From Anaerolineales bacterium (GTDB lineage: Bacteria > Chloroflexota > Anaerolineae > JAAEKA01), in the NCBI GenBank assembly GCA_020634615.1, contig JACKBI010000009.1:62001-126000 (forward strand): a DNA stretch of 64,000 nt, written 5' to 3'. The notes below the pieces were generated by a model. It ran no database searches and was not told where the DNA came from. It saw only the letters and a program-made list of their open reading frames with translations. A program made the translations under genes and the position numbers. The stretch's first letter is position 1. Each line of letters begins with the position of its first letter. Positions 16,815-24,794 of the stretch are shown here, one piece after another.

Positions 16815-17501
16815 ATGGCGTATCTCTTCAGACCAAAGGTTCGCTGGCTGGTCGCCCTCGTACTGGGAATTGTCACCTTCGCCGCACTATCCAGGGCTAT
16901 TGACCTGGATTCATCCATCCTGGCGGCGTGGGATGTTGCGGCAGGCTCCTGGCTGGCGTTGACTGCCGCGGTCATGGCTCGATCCAACGCCGTCGAGACG
17001 CTGACTGAATCGCAGCAGGCGGAGCCCAGCAGCCTGACCATGCTGGTGGTGGCGATTGCAACGTCGCTGATCGCGCTTTGGGGAGCCGTTGTGCTGGCTT
17101 CCCGAACCGGCGATCGGACGACTGTGGAACAGCTCGTGCACGTTGCTATCGGTGTCCTGGCAGTATTGTTGGCGTGGCTGATGGTGCACACGCAGTTCGC
17201 CCTGCACTATGCACGGATTTACTACGACGAGGTCACTGCTACCATCACGAATGCCAGCAGCAGCCCCGGCGCTTATGCGCCGTTTCGCAAAGGTCTGGCG
17301 TTTCCGGACGCAGAAATCGTTGACTATTGGGATTTCATCTATTACTCGTTCACCATCGCCATGTGTTACCAGACTTCGGATGTCACGGTGACGACGCCAG
17401 GAATGCGACGGTTGACGATCTCCCATTCAGTCATCGCGTTTCTGTTTGTGACCGTTCAGATCGCCTTTCTGGTCAATGTGCTCGGCGGTCTGTGGCAATG
17501 A
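16815..17501 (+). CDS. DUF1345 family membrane protein
   Basis: 228 aa with about five hydrophobic helices (WLVALVLGIVTFAALSR, LVVAIATSLIALWGAVVLAS, VAIGVLAVLLAWLMVHTQFA, a C-terminal FLFVTVQIAFLVNVLGG). The segment DYWDFIYYSFTIAMCYQTSDV is the recognisable DUF1345 signature and resembles a potassium-channel-like pore loop. Function unknown. It starts 18 bp after the CDF gene with GGAGG somewhat far upstream. Confidence 0.88.
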   Translation: MAYLFRPKVRWLVALVLGIVTFAALSRAIDLDSSILAAWDVAAGSWLALTAAVMARSNAVETLTESQQAEPSSLTMLVVAIATSLIALWGAVVLASRTGDRTTVEQLVHVAIGVLAVLLAWLMVHTQFALHYARIYYDEVTATITNASSSPGAYAPFRKGLAFPDAEIVDYWDFIYYSFTIAMCYQTSDVTVTTPGMRRLTISHSVIAFLFVTVQIAFLVNVLGGLWQ

Positions 17502-17637
17502 CATCCCGGCCAGCGAATGCAGCACCCGACGCTGCGACGACGGATTACGACCTGAACACGATGAAGGTGCGGTCCCAAAGGCACCAACCGACACACAGAA
17601 AATTCGAGACGAATTCTGAACATCCAGGAGGAAAACT

Positions 17638-18090
17638 ATGACGGCAACATCTGAAGCAACGGTAGCAGACGGATTGGGGTCTGCGCTTGTTTCCTATCCG
17701 GCTGACATCGCCAGCTCGCTGGCGGACAGCACCAAGAAGGTCCATGGCAAGCTCATGGGCAACATCGAGTGGTACTTCGAACATTGGGTCGATATCTACG
17801 AAGAGATCAAGGCCGAAAATCAGGACAAGCTCGGCAGCTTCAGCCTGGCCGACGTCATGGGCGCGCTGCCTAACGCCAAGGTTGCATCGGATATCGCCGG
17901 CCGGGTCCGGCTGCGCGTGCCGCTGCTCAAGGGCCAGGACGCTCTGTGCGCGCAGTGCGCCGACATGCTGGGCGCGGTTCCGGGGATCGATCAGGTCCAT
18001 GTCAGCCCCATAACCGGCAGCGTGCTGGCGTTTTACGACACCGACGAGTTTTCCTCGTTGTCCGACCTGCTGGATTCGCTGCGCGGCTAG
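17638..18090 (+). CDS. HMA_2-domain protein with amphipathic N-terminus
   Basis: 150 aa with a strong RBS (AGGAGG, 7 bp spacing). The first 75 residues are helical, amphipathic and charged (IASSLADSTKKVHGKLMGNI, WYFEHWVDIYEEIK). The rest is an HMA_2 domain: IAGRVRLRVPLLKGQDALCA, QVHVSPITGSVLAFYDTDEF. Two Cys (ALCAQC) sit in the middle of this domain, an unusual addition that could bind metal. No transmembrane helix, so a peripheral partner for the other GRxR proteins is likely. Confidence 0.85.
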   Translation: MTATSEATVADGLGSALVSYPADIASSLADSTKKVHGKLMGNIEWYFEHWVDIYEEIKAENQDKLGSFSLADVMGALPNAKVASDIAGRVRLRVPLLKGQDALCAQCADMLGAVPGIDQVHVSPITGSVLAFYDTDEFSSLSDLLDSLRG

Positions 18091-18133
18091 TATCTGGCTG
18101 GCAGATCTGGTAACCAATCAGCTGCACCGCTAC

Positions 18134-18174
18134 GTCACTCCGCAGAGGCGGGAGACTCGTGTTCGTGAAGAGTG
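18134..18174. repeat. Palindromic GTCACTCC..GGGAG repeat
   Basis: GTCACTCCGCAGAGGCGGGA followed by GACTCGTGTTCGTGAAGAGT; a second copy lies at 24392-24434. Non-coding, upstream of the gene at 18229. Confidence 0.6.
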
Positions 18175-18228
18175 TGACACTGACGCAGCGGTGGGCAGTT
18201 GCCGAATCGATAGTGTATGGAGACGAGT

Positions 18229-19206
18229 ATGACCGGAGTTCCTCAGAATATCGACGATGACAGGATTGGCCAGGAAAACTCCGCGCTTGAATTGCAGCCT
18301 CGTTCCCGCTCGCGCCGCCGCTTTGCTGTTGGCGCCATCAAGCGAGCGCAGGATCAGTTGGAGCGCGCTTCGCAGGTGACAGCCAGCGCCCGGGGCACGC
18401 TCAAGCAGATCGGCAAAGCTGTTGACCCGCGTGAGATCGCCGGCGGCTTCGCCGGCTTGACCGCCGGCGAGGCCGCCGGTGGCGCAGTGGGCGGCACGGC
18501 AGGCGCAGTGGTGGCCGGGCCGCCTGGCGCGGTCCTCGGTGCTGAGATCGGCGCTTTTACGGCCGGGATGCTCGGCATGAAGCTGGGAATGGAAGCGGTC
18601 GAAGACCTGGTGGAGGCGGGCGAAGCCCGGCGGGAAACAGCGCAGGCTGATCCGTCCGAGCCAGCGCCTGTCAACCGCGGCAAGCATCTGGGTGGCAAGG
18701 TCAAGGAGCGGACCGGGGAGATCGTCGGTCTCGCGTCGGGCGCCACCATCGGGCTGGTGGTGGCCGGCCCTGCCGGCGGCCTGATCGGGGCCGTGGTCGG
18801 TGAGTCGGTCGGCGGGCGTGTCAAAGACGGGCTGAGCAGGGTAATCGGTGAAAAAGAGGAACCCGAGCAGATCGACTCGCCGGAAACACCCGAAACGGTG
18901 GCAGAGCAGGAAAGCGTTGCCCAGCGGCTGGACCGCTTCGGCCGCAACACGGTCGGCGAAGCTGCTACGGTTCTTGTCACCGGCAGCGTCGGCGCGTTTT
19001 TCGGCGCGACCGGCATGACGGTGGGACACGGGATCGGGCGTGTCGTCAGCAAGCGTGTCGATTGGGTCAAGCTGGCCCGCGCCGATGACTCGCAGCCAGA
19101 TGCGAAGTTGCCAGGCGGGCAGGATGCGGCGGAAGCTGGCGCAGATATTGTCGATGTGGAACACCGGCTGTTGGAAGCGCTGGATGACGATGAAGTTCAG
19201 CTCTGA
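18229..19206 (+). CDS. Glycine-zipper protein in the metal cluster
   Basis: 325 aa. Two Gly/Ala-rich zipper-like stretches (FAGLTAGEAAGGAVGGTAGA... and GLVVAGPAGGLIGAVVGESV) plus a third (VLVTGSVGAFFGATGMTVGH) are separated by charged segments. Such stretches pack into membranes or oligomerise. An Arg-rich N-terminus (RSRSRRRFAVGAIKRA) precedes them. The ATG at 18229 is favoured by GGAGACG upstream. No known enzymatic domain. It could shape or tether membrane in this cluster, which is inference only. Confidence 0.8.
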   Translation: MTGVPQNIDDDRIGQENSALELQPRSRSRRRFAVGAIKRAQDQLERASQVTASARGTLKQIGKAVDPREIAGGFAGLTAGEAAGGAVGGTAGAVVAGPPGAVLGAEIGAFTAGMLGMKLGMEAVEDLVEAGEARRETAQADPSEPAPVNRGKHLGGKVKERTGEIVGLASGATIGLVVAGPAGGLIGAVVGESVGGRVKDGLSRVIGEKEEPEQIDSPETPETVAEQESVAQRLDRFGRNTVGEAATVLVTGSVGAFFGATGMTVGHGIGRVVSKRVDWVKLARADDSQPDAKLPGGQDAAEAGADIVDVEHRLLEALDDDEVQL

Positions 19207-19624
19207 AATCACCATCAACCGGCCGCGGCAACAGGTCGTGGCGTTGATCACCGATTCCGGCAACACGGCCAAATGGCAGCCGGGCGTCAAAAGTATCGAG
19301 CTGCTTTCCGGTGAAAAGGACCAACTGGGCGCGCGGTCACGGGTGATGTTTGAGTTCAATGGCCTGCAACTTGAGGTCATTGAAACCGTTATCGAGCGCA
19401 GCCCGCCAGAGCGGTTTGCATCATCGTTTGAGACGCGCGGTGTCAGAAATACGGTCGTGAACCGCTTCTATGAAACGGCTCCCGGCCAGACGCGCTGGAT
19501 CATGGACAACGCGTTTGATTTCAACCGTGCCATGTCGGTCGTGGCGTTCCTGATCCGCAGCGTAATTTCGAAACAAACGGCCCAGTCGATGAAACAGTTC
19601 AAGGCGTTTGCTGAAAGCAACTGA
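19190..19624 (+). CDS. SRPBCC (START-like) family protein
   Basis: 144 aa, overlapping the preceding gene by 17 bp. Begins MKFSSEITINRPRQQVVALI, the classic opening of SRPBCC/polyketide-cyclase-like proteins, with DSGNTAKWQPGVKSIELLSG and a long C-terminal helix. These beta-grasp cavities bind hydrophobic ligands. No catalytic residues can be assigned. A role in lipid handling for the neighbouring membrane proteins is a guess. Confidence 0.85.
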   Translation: MKFSSEITINRPRQQVVALITDSGNTAKWQPGVKSIELLSGEKDQLGARSRVMFEFNGLQLEVIETVIERSPPERFASSFETRGVRNTVVNRFYETAPGQTRWIMDNAFDFNRAMSVVAFLIRSVISKQTAQSMKQFKAFAESN

Positions 19625-19656
19625 GTCGAGTTGGAGTTCTGTCAGGCAGGTGTCGC

Positions 19657-20037
19657 ATGAGAATTGTATCATACCGGCGTCCCGTGGTTGTCAGGTCGTG
19701 GCCGGCTTTCCTGGTGGCAGGTTTGGCGTTGGCCGCGCCGCGGCTGGCAGTCTTGTTCTGGTGGCTGGTTGATCCCGCCCGCTGGCAGTTTGCTTTCAGG
19801 GGCCATGTCGTTCTGCCGCTGGCCGGTGTACTGGTTTTCCCATGGACAACCTTGATGGCATTGTTGATCGCCGCGCCCGATCAGTTGAGTGATCAGCATT
19901 GGATCTGGCTCGGCGTCGCCCTGCTGCTGGATCTTCTCATGTATGATCGGGACATCTGGCGCATGGCCCGCGAGCCAGAGGCGATCCAACCGGCCAAATC
20001 CAATTCGGGACGTATGACGTCGCCACCAATTGAGTAG
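19657..20037 (+). CDS. Small membrane protein, unknown
   Basis: 126 aa with about three hydrophobic helices (WPAFLVAGLALAAPRLAVLF, VVLPLAGVLVFPWTTLMAL, WIWLGVALLLDLLMY) and a charged tail. Short AGGCAGG upstream. Family not recognised. It has the layout of a four-helix-or-fewer integral membrane protein with a cytoplasmic C-terminus. Confidence 0.7.
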   Translation: MRIVSYRRPVVVRSWPAFLVAGLALAAPRLAVLFWWLVDPARWQFAFRGHVVLPLAGVLVFPWTTLMALLIAAPDQLSDQHWIWLGVALLLDLLMYDRDIWRMAREPEAIQPAKSNSGRMTSPPIE

Positions 20038-20112
20038 CACAGCATTTTGGGGCCTGGACAATCGAATCGTGTGTGCTTTGCAATTGACAATCCGTCGACC
20101 AAGGAGTCTGCC

Positions 20113-20805
20113 ATGCTTGATGCAATCGCGTTAGGCGCTGTTGCGCAATCTGCTCTGCTGTTGAGTGGAATTCTCGTCTTCTATTTGGTGTTGCAATCCA
20201 AGGTGCTTGGCGCCTTAGGGGGCTTCGGCGCCGGCGCATTGTTGGTTGCGATCATGACGGATCTGGTTCCTGAAGAACAGGCCACCATGAGTCCCGCAGA
20301 GGTTGGGCTGTGGCTGCTGGTTGGCTGCGCCGTTTTCATTCTGGCCAATCGCTTCGTCCAATCCAAATTCGGGGGAGAAGAAGGCGGCAACGCGATGGGT
20401 ATTGTGGTCGGCGCGATCGTCGACGGCGTCCCGGAGTCGCTTATCTTCGGCATCCAGCTTGCCACCGGCGTTCCGATTAGTTTGCAATTCCTGGGTGCGG
20501 TCTGGATATCCAACCTGCCGCAGTCGTTTGTTCCCTCTGCCGATCTGGCAAAAGCCGGCTGGAGCAAGAGCAGGCTGGCTATGATGTGGGGCGGTGTGGT
20601 GATTGCTTGTGGCGTGGCGGCCGGTCTGGGATACTTTCTTGCCCTCAACATCTCCGGCGTCAACGGGGCGCGCATGGCGGGCATTGCTGCCGGCGGGCTG
20701 TTGGCCATGTTGACCAACGCCTTCATCCCGTTCGCCTACGAACGAGGCGGCGAATGGGCGGGCATCGGTCTGGTGATCGGGTTCGTGCTGTCGCTGGTGG
20801 CGTAG
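20113..20805 (+). CDS. Divergent ZIP-like metal permease
   Basis: 230 aa, about seven or eight helices, from an ATG behind AAGGAG. It is colinear with ZIP permeases: AIVDGVPESLIFGIQL corresponds to the HNxPEG helix and WISNLPQSFVPSADLA to the following HExPQ helix. In both, the metal-binding His (and the Glu in the second) are replaced (D, S, N). It may use an altered metal site, or be a non-transporting relative. It ends the co-directional cluster that began at 4350. Confidence 0.8.
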   Translation: MLDAIALGAVAQSALLLSGILVFYLVLQSKVLGALGGFGAGALLVAIMTDLVPEEQATMSPAEVGLWLLVGCAVFILANRFVQSKFGGEEGGNAMGIVVGAIVDGVPESLIFGIQLATGVPISLQFLGAVWISNLPQSFVPSADLAKAGWSKSRLAMMWGGVVIACGVAAGLGYFLALNISGVNGARMAGIAAGGLLAMLTNAFIPFAYERGGEWAGIGLVIGFVLSLVA

Positions 20806-20840
20806 CGCGGCGGTGGCCTTCGGCAGGCTCAGGCCACGGC

Positions 20841-20866
20841 GTAGTAGGCGCTGAAGCGCCTGCTAC
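20841..20866. terminator. Palindrome between convergent genes
   Basis: GTAGTAGGCGCTGAAGCGCC then TGCTAC, a near-perfect dyad between the ends of the ZIP-like gene and the minus-strand LuxR gene. It is probably a bidirectional RNA hairpin, or a dispersed palindromic repeat like the one at 62862. Confidence 0.5.
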
Positions 20867-20894
20867 GAATCCTTCCAATCAAAGTCTGTGTGGT

Positions 20895-23654
20895 TCAGGG
20901 GGTGGGGGCGGCGAGAATACCCAGAGACGACGCTGATGCGACGGCCTGCCGCCGGTTGTTGACGCCGAGCTTTTGGTAGATGTTGGCCGTGTGGCGTTTG
21001 ACCGTCCGTTCGGAGATGAACAAGTCGTTGGCAATCTCCTTGGCAGTCAACCGTTTCGCCAACTGCTCAAGTATCTCCAGCTCGCGGTTGGTCAATGGCT
21101 CAATAAGGGCTGTCTGGTTGGCGATTCGTGGCGTGGCGCGGATGAGGTTGCGGCCAGCAATGTCAGCCGGAGAGAAGACATCCAGTATCTTGTTGACGAA
21201 ATCCGAGTCGCCATCCGTTATTCTGAGGCAGTTCAGCAGGTTGGCCATTTGCGGACCGAGGTCCACGAAAACACGCTGCAGGCCGCCAGGCTCTGCCAGT
21301 GCCAACGCCTGCTTGAGCAGCGACAATGCCTCGCTTCTGTTGCCCTTGGCGTCTTCCAGCAGGGCCTGCAATGCTAAAGTTTCGATTCCCCAGCGCTTGT
21401 TGTTCGACTTGTCGACATGATTGCGCAGACGACCAAGCAGATCGTCTGCTTCCCGCAGGTTTTGCGGTGTTTGCTGGCTCACAAGGATCTTTACCAACGT
21501 GAACTCTGAGGCATGGAAGAACAACAGCGGCACTGAGGGCGCCTTGCGAGGCGCAGCAGCGACCCAATGCCGTGTTTCAGCCTGGCGTCCTTGCTTTAGT
21601 GCAAGCCACGCCCGAAACGCGTCCGTGTCTCGGATCACGCGCGCGTTGTTCCGTTCAAATGCGAATGCTGCCAGCTCGTCGATCAACTCGCACGCCCGGT
21701 CGAACTCTCCCCGGACGACGTAGATGGACGCCAGCCCAAAGGCGCTTTGCGAATACGACGCCATGTGTGAGACGTAGGGCGTGTTCGTCACCGCAAGAAA
21801 ATCAGTTTCCGCTGCTGCCAGATCGTTAACCTGATAGGCGCCGAATCCACGGAACGCGTGTCCCCAGCTGAGGGTCTCTGTCATGCCTCGCTCGATGGCG
21901 ACTTCAATCATATGCGTGGCGACCTGGTGTAGTTTTGGCAGGTCGCCCATGACCCATTGCAGAATACAAAACCCTAATAGCAGGCGCCCCGGGAAGGAGT
22001 CGCCGTGTACCGCGTCCTCTTTCATGCCCTCATCGAGGATTTCGCGGCAGCGGGTCATCTCACCATTTGCCAGAAACCCGCCGGCATAGTACATCCAGGC
22101 CAGCGAGCGAACGTTGGAAGCTTCCATCGGCAAGACGTCCAAGGCCCGTTTAGCAGTCGACGAGACCAGCTCGCCGTCCTCCAGCTCAAAAAAGGTCAAC
22201 ATGTTTCGTAATGTATTGGCTTCGGCCCGCAGAAATTGCGCGTCGCTCGCTGCTACGTTCGTGTCGATCAGAGCATCGATACGGTCGAGAAGCGCGGGCA
22301 GGTCAGATAAGCGCCACAGACGTTGCAATATCCATGCTTCCAGCAACAGGAGTTCAGGTTGTTCATTGACCAGTCGCCATGGCAACAGACGCAGCCAGCG
22401 GTCGATCTGCTGCCAACGTTCCTGGTTCATGGCGTCGTGGCGATAGGAAACGATGACGCGAACCGCTGCCGCCTCATCGCGGGCTGCCAGTGCGTGGGAA
22501 ACACTGTCTTCTACATAGCCGTTCGCAGCGTACCACGCGCTGGCGCGCCGGTGAATTGCGGCGATTTCGTCACGGCCGTACTGCCGCTCCAGCCGGTTTT
22601 GCAGCATTAGCCGGAAGAGATGATGGTAGCGGTACCAATGGCGTTGGCCGTCCAGCGCAATGATAAACAGATTAGCTTTCTCGAGCCACTCCAGATAGGC
22701 CTGTCCGTCGCAGACCTCATCGCCCAGAGTTGTAACAGCCTCGCCAAGTTCGCCGCATAACCGATCCAGAATGGATGTCTTGAGCAGAAAATCCTGGAGT
22801 TCCCGGGACTGGCGAGAAAGCACTTCGTCCAGAAGGTAATCCATGATGTGCCGTTCGCTGGCTTCAAAGTTGGCAACAAACTCGCCCGAATCGGTCGCGT
22901 GTTTGAGGTTGAGGACGGCCAGATGCAGACCGGTAATCCACCCTTCGGTCTTATCAGTAAGCGAGGCGGCTATCTCTTGACTGAAAGGGCGGTTTGTACT
23001 CCGCTCCAGATATTCACGGGTCTCCTCGTTCGAGAAACGCAGGTCCTGCCGGCGGATCTCCGTTAGCTGGCCGCGCGCGCGCAAGGTGGTCAGCGGCAGC
23101 GCCGGGTCGCTGCGGGTCGCCAGGACCAACTGCATAGTTTGTGGGGGATGGCGCAGAAGCTCGGTCAACAATGCGTTGACTTCCTGGCCGGCAATCAGGT
23201 GATAGTCGTCCAGCACCAGCACCAATCTCATGTCGGCTGCCATGAGTGGGTGACCGCGCAGTCCCTCGATCTCGTTGATCAGCGTGCTCAATAGTATCTG
23301 TGTGGCCGGTTTTTCGATGGCCTCCAGCAAGGCCAGCGTATTCTCACAGGCATCAGGGAAGACTGTGCGAATCGCAGCGATGAAGTACGCGAGGAAAACG
23401 CCAAGGTCGCTGTCGTCCTCGTCCAGTGAAATCCACGCGCTTGGACAGGGACATGAATGCAACCAGTCGGTCAGCAACGTCGTCTTGCCTGATCCGGCTG
23501 GAGCCATAACGAGCGCTAACGGCAGATCACGCCCGCTGTCAAGCAGATCGAGCAGGCGCTGGCGCCTGACCACCGTATCCTTGAGCGCGGGGCGGTAGAG
23601 CTTTGTCGGTATGAGGTTGTGGGCGTGATGAAGGGATTTGGTTGTTTCCACCAT
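20895..23654 (-). CDS. MalT-type LuxR family transcriptional regulator (complete)
   Basis: 919 aa, the usual length of the MalT family. Walker A (APAGSGKTTL, near residue 57), Walker B (LVLDDYHLI), RYHHLFRLM, a TPR-like middle, and a C-terminal LuxR HTH (LTNRELEILEQLAKRLTAKE, then SERTVKRHTANIYQKLGV). An ATP- and inducer-dependent activator; the inducer and targets are unknown. Upstream is a good promoter (23735-23707). It is convergent with the metal cluster. A truncated paralogue lies immediately upstream on the same strand. Confidence 0.95.
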   Translation of the reverse strand: MVETTKSLHHAHNLIPTKLYRPALKDTVVRRQRLLDLLDSGRDLPLALVMAPAGSGKTTLLTDWLHSCPCPSAWISLDEDDSDLGVFLAYFIAAIRTVFPDACENTLALLEAIEKPATQILLSTLINEIEGLRGHPLMAADMRLVLVLDDYHLIAGQEVNALLTELLRHPPQTMQLVLATRSDPALPLTTLRARGQLTEIRRQDLRFSNEETREYLERSTNRPFSQEIAASLTDKTEGWITGLHLAVLNLKHATDSGEFVANFEASERHIMDYLLDEVLSRQSRELQDFLLKTSILDRLCGELGEAVTTLGDEVCDGQAYLEWLEKANLFIIALDGQRHWYRYHHLFRLMLQNRLERQYGRDEIAAIHRRASAWYAANGYVEDSVSHALAARDEAAAVRVIVSYRHDAMNQERWQQIDRWLRLLPWRLVNEQPELLLLEAWILQRLWRLSDLPALLDRIDALIDTNVAASDAQFLRAEANTLRNMLTFFELEDGELVSSTAKRALDVLPMEASNVRSLAWMYYAGGFLANGEMTRCREILDEGMKEDAVHGDSFPGRLLLGFCILQWVMGDLPKLHQVATHMIEVAIERGMTETLSWGHAFRGFGAYQVNDLAAAETDFLAVTNTPYVSHMASYSQSAFGLASIYVVRGEFDRACELIDELAAFAFERNNARVIRDTDAFRAWLALKQGRQAETRHWVAAAPRKAPSVPLLFFHASEFTLVKILVSQQTPQNLREADDLLGRLRNHVDKSNNKRWGIETLALQALLEDAKGNRSEALSLLKQALALAEPGGLQRVFVDLGPQMANLLNCLRITDGDSDFVNKILDVFSPADIAGRNLIRATPRIANQTALIEPLTNRELEILEQLAKRLTAKEIANDLFISERTVKRHTANIYQKLGVNNRRQAVASASSLGILAAPTP

Positions 23655-23706
23655 CGATGGCTGCTCGTATTCGGGTCACACAGTCAACTTCTCTGGGATG
23701 ACACGT

Positions 23707-23735
23707 ATTATAGTGTAGTGTGCGAAATGCGACAA
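23707..23735 (-). promoter_or_regulatory. Promoter of the complete MalT-type regulator
   Basis: On the minus strand TTGTCG (23735-23730), a 17-bp spacer and TATAAT (23712-23707), 53 bp before the ATG at 23654. It overlaps the 3' end of the truncated malT-like fragment. Confidence 0.55.
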
Positions 23736-24226
23736 GCAGCGTACTTGGATAACGCAGGAAACACAGGGATCGGGTCAGGCGGTTTCAGAAGGCAGGAGGC
23801 CCAGATCGATCGTTGCCCTGGCGGCAAGTCGGAATGTTCGTTCAGGTCATCAAGATCGCTCAGCAGGCAGACGATGATATCCTGCACGGACGGGAGCTGC
23901 GGCGCCTGGATGAGAGCCAGCGTGTTGGCGCCCGCGTGCGGAAAGATGGTGCGGATAGCGGCCACGAAATAGTTCAGGAAACCCGCCAGGTCGCTATCGC
24001 GTTCGTCCAGCGAAAGCCATGCGCTTGGTCGCGCAACTCCCTTGAGCCACTCGACCAGCAGCGTTGTCTTGCCAAAGCCGGCCGGCGCCGACACAAGCGT
24101 AAGCGGCCGGTCGAGATCGTCGTCCAGCCGCGCGCACAGGCGTGGACGTGGCAACAGGTCACCGGGCACGAGCGGCCGCTTGAGCTTGGTGCGAATCAGG
24201 AAGGAAGGTTCGGTTGCGACTGGCAT
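23708..24226 (-). pseudogene. Truncated MalT-like regulator (ATPase N-terminus only)
   Basis: From ATG 24226 the product begins MPVATEPSFLIRTKLKRPLV and includes a Walker A (APAGFGKTTL), matching the first ~140 residues of its two paralogues in this window. After DLDDLNEHSDLPPG the similarity stops, and the frame ends after about 170 residues where about 900 are expected; no STAND sensor region, TPR or HTH is left. A MITE (24246-24374) sits 20 bp before the start, in the promoter position. Interpreted as a deletion remnant. A short ATPase-only protein with a regulatory role is the less likely alternative. Confidence 0.8.
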
Positions 24227-24245
24227 TGCCTGATCGTGCTTCTCA

Positions 24246-24374
24246 GAAGCTGTTTGAAAAGTCGCCCGTTCAGACTTCGGAAGTCGCCGAGTCAACAAGA
24301 GTAGCCTGTCAAAACCGTTGTAGGCCAGTCGTGACAGTCAGTCGGCGACTTCCGAAGTCTTTTCAAACAGCTTC
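24246..24374. mobile_element. MITE copy 2 (129 bp)
   Basis: GAAGCTGTTTGAAAAG at the left and CTTTTCAAACAGCTTC at the right, perfect inverted ends; TCA flanks both sides (24243-24245, 24375-24377). It matches copy 1 at 15527-15655 in reverse complement with only a few differences. Lies just upstream of the truncated malT-like fragment. Confidence 0.88.
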
Positions 24375-24391
24375 TCAGTCTTTTCCGTAGT

Positions 24392-24434
24392 GTCACTCCC
24401 GCGGAGGTGGGAGTCTTGTTGCTCGTGAAGGGTG
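24392..24434. repeat. Palindromic GTCACTCCCGC repeat, second copy
   Basis: GTCACTCCCGCGGAGGTGGG followed by AGTCTTGTTGCTCGTGAAGG. Related to 18134-18174. It lies in the 568-bp gap between the truncated regulator and the DUF1269 gene; the rest of the gap holds the MITE and probable promoter sequence. Confidence 0.6.
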
Positions 24435-24668
24435 GATTCCCGCCTGGGCGGCGCCAGGCGTCAGGGATGAGCAGTTACGTCTGATTTACGCGCATTCAAA
24501 ACGGGTTGAGCATGGTCCAGCTTGTGCGTATTTGTATGCTGGGTCGTGACGCAACAGCCAGCGTCGCCATAATAACACAGGTTGCCGACAATCAGACAAT
24601 CAACCGACGAATGTGTGTTTACATCCTTTTTGCATCCTTTTGTACCTGTCAGATTTTGCGCACTCTGT

Positions 24669-24684
24669 ATACTATAGATATAGT
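24669..24684 (+). promoter_or_regulatory. Candidate -10 and operator dyad before the DUF1269 gene
   Basis: TATACT (24669-24674) overlaps the perfect dyad ACTATAGATATAGT (24671-24684). No convincing -35 is seen 17 bp upstream. The dyad overlaps the likely transcription start region, about 110 bp before the ATG. Confidence 0.3.
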
Positions 24685-24794
24685 CATCGCTGTGGGTTCA
24701 CCGTTTTATCGCGTGCTCGGCTCGCCTAGCATGGTAAATCGGTTTTGTCTGCACGAAAGTCAAATCACCAACATCAACCTAAGGAGAAATTTCC

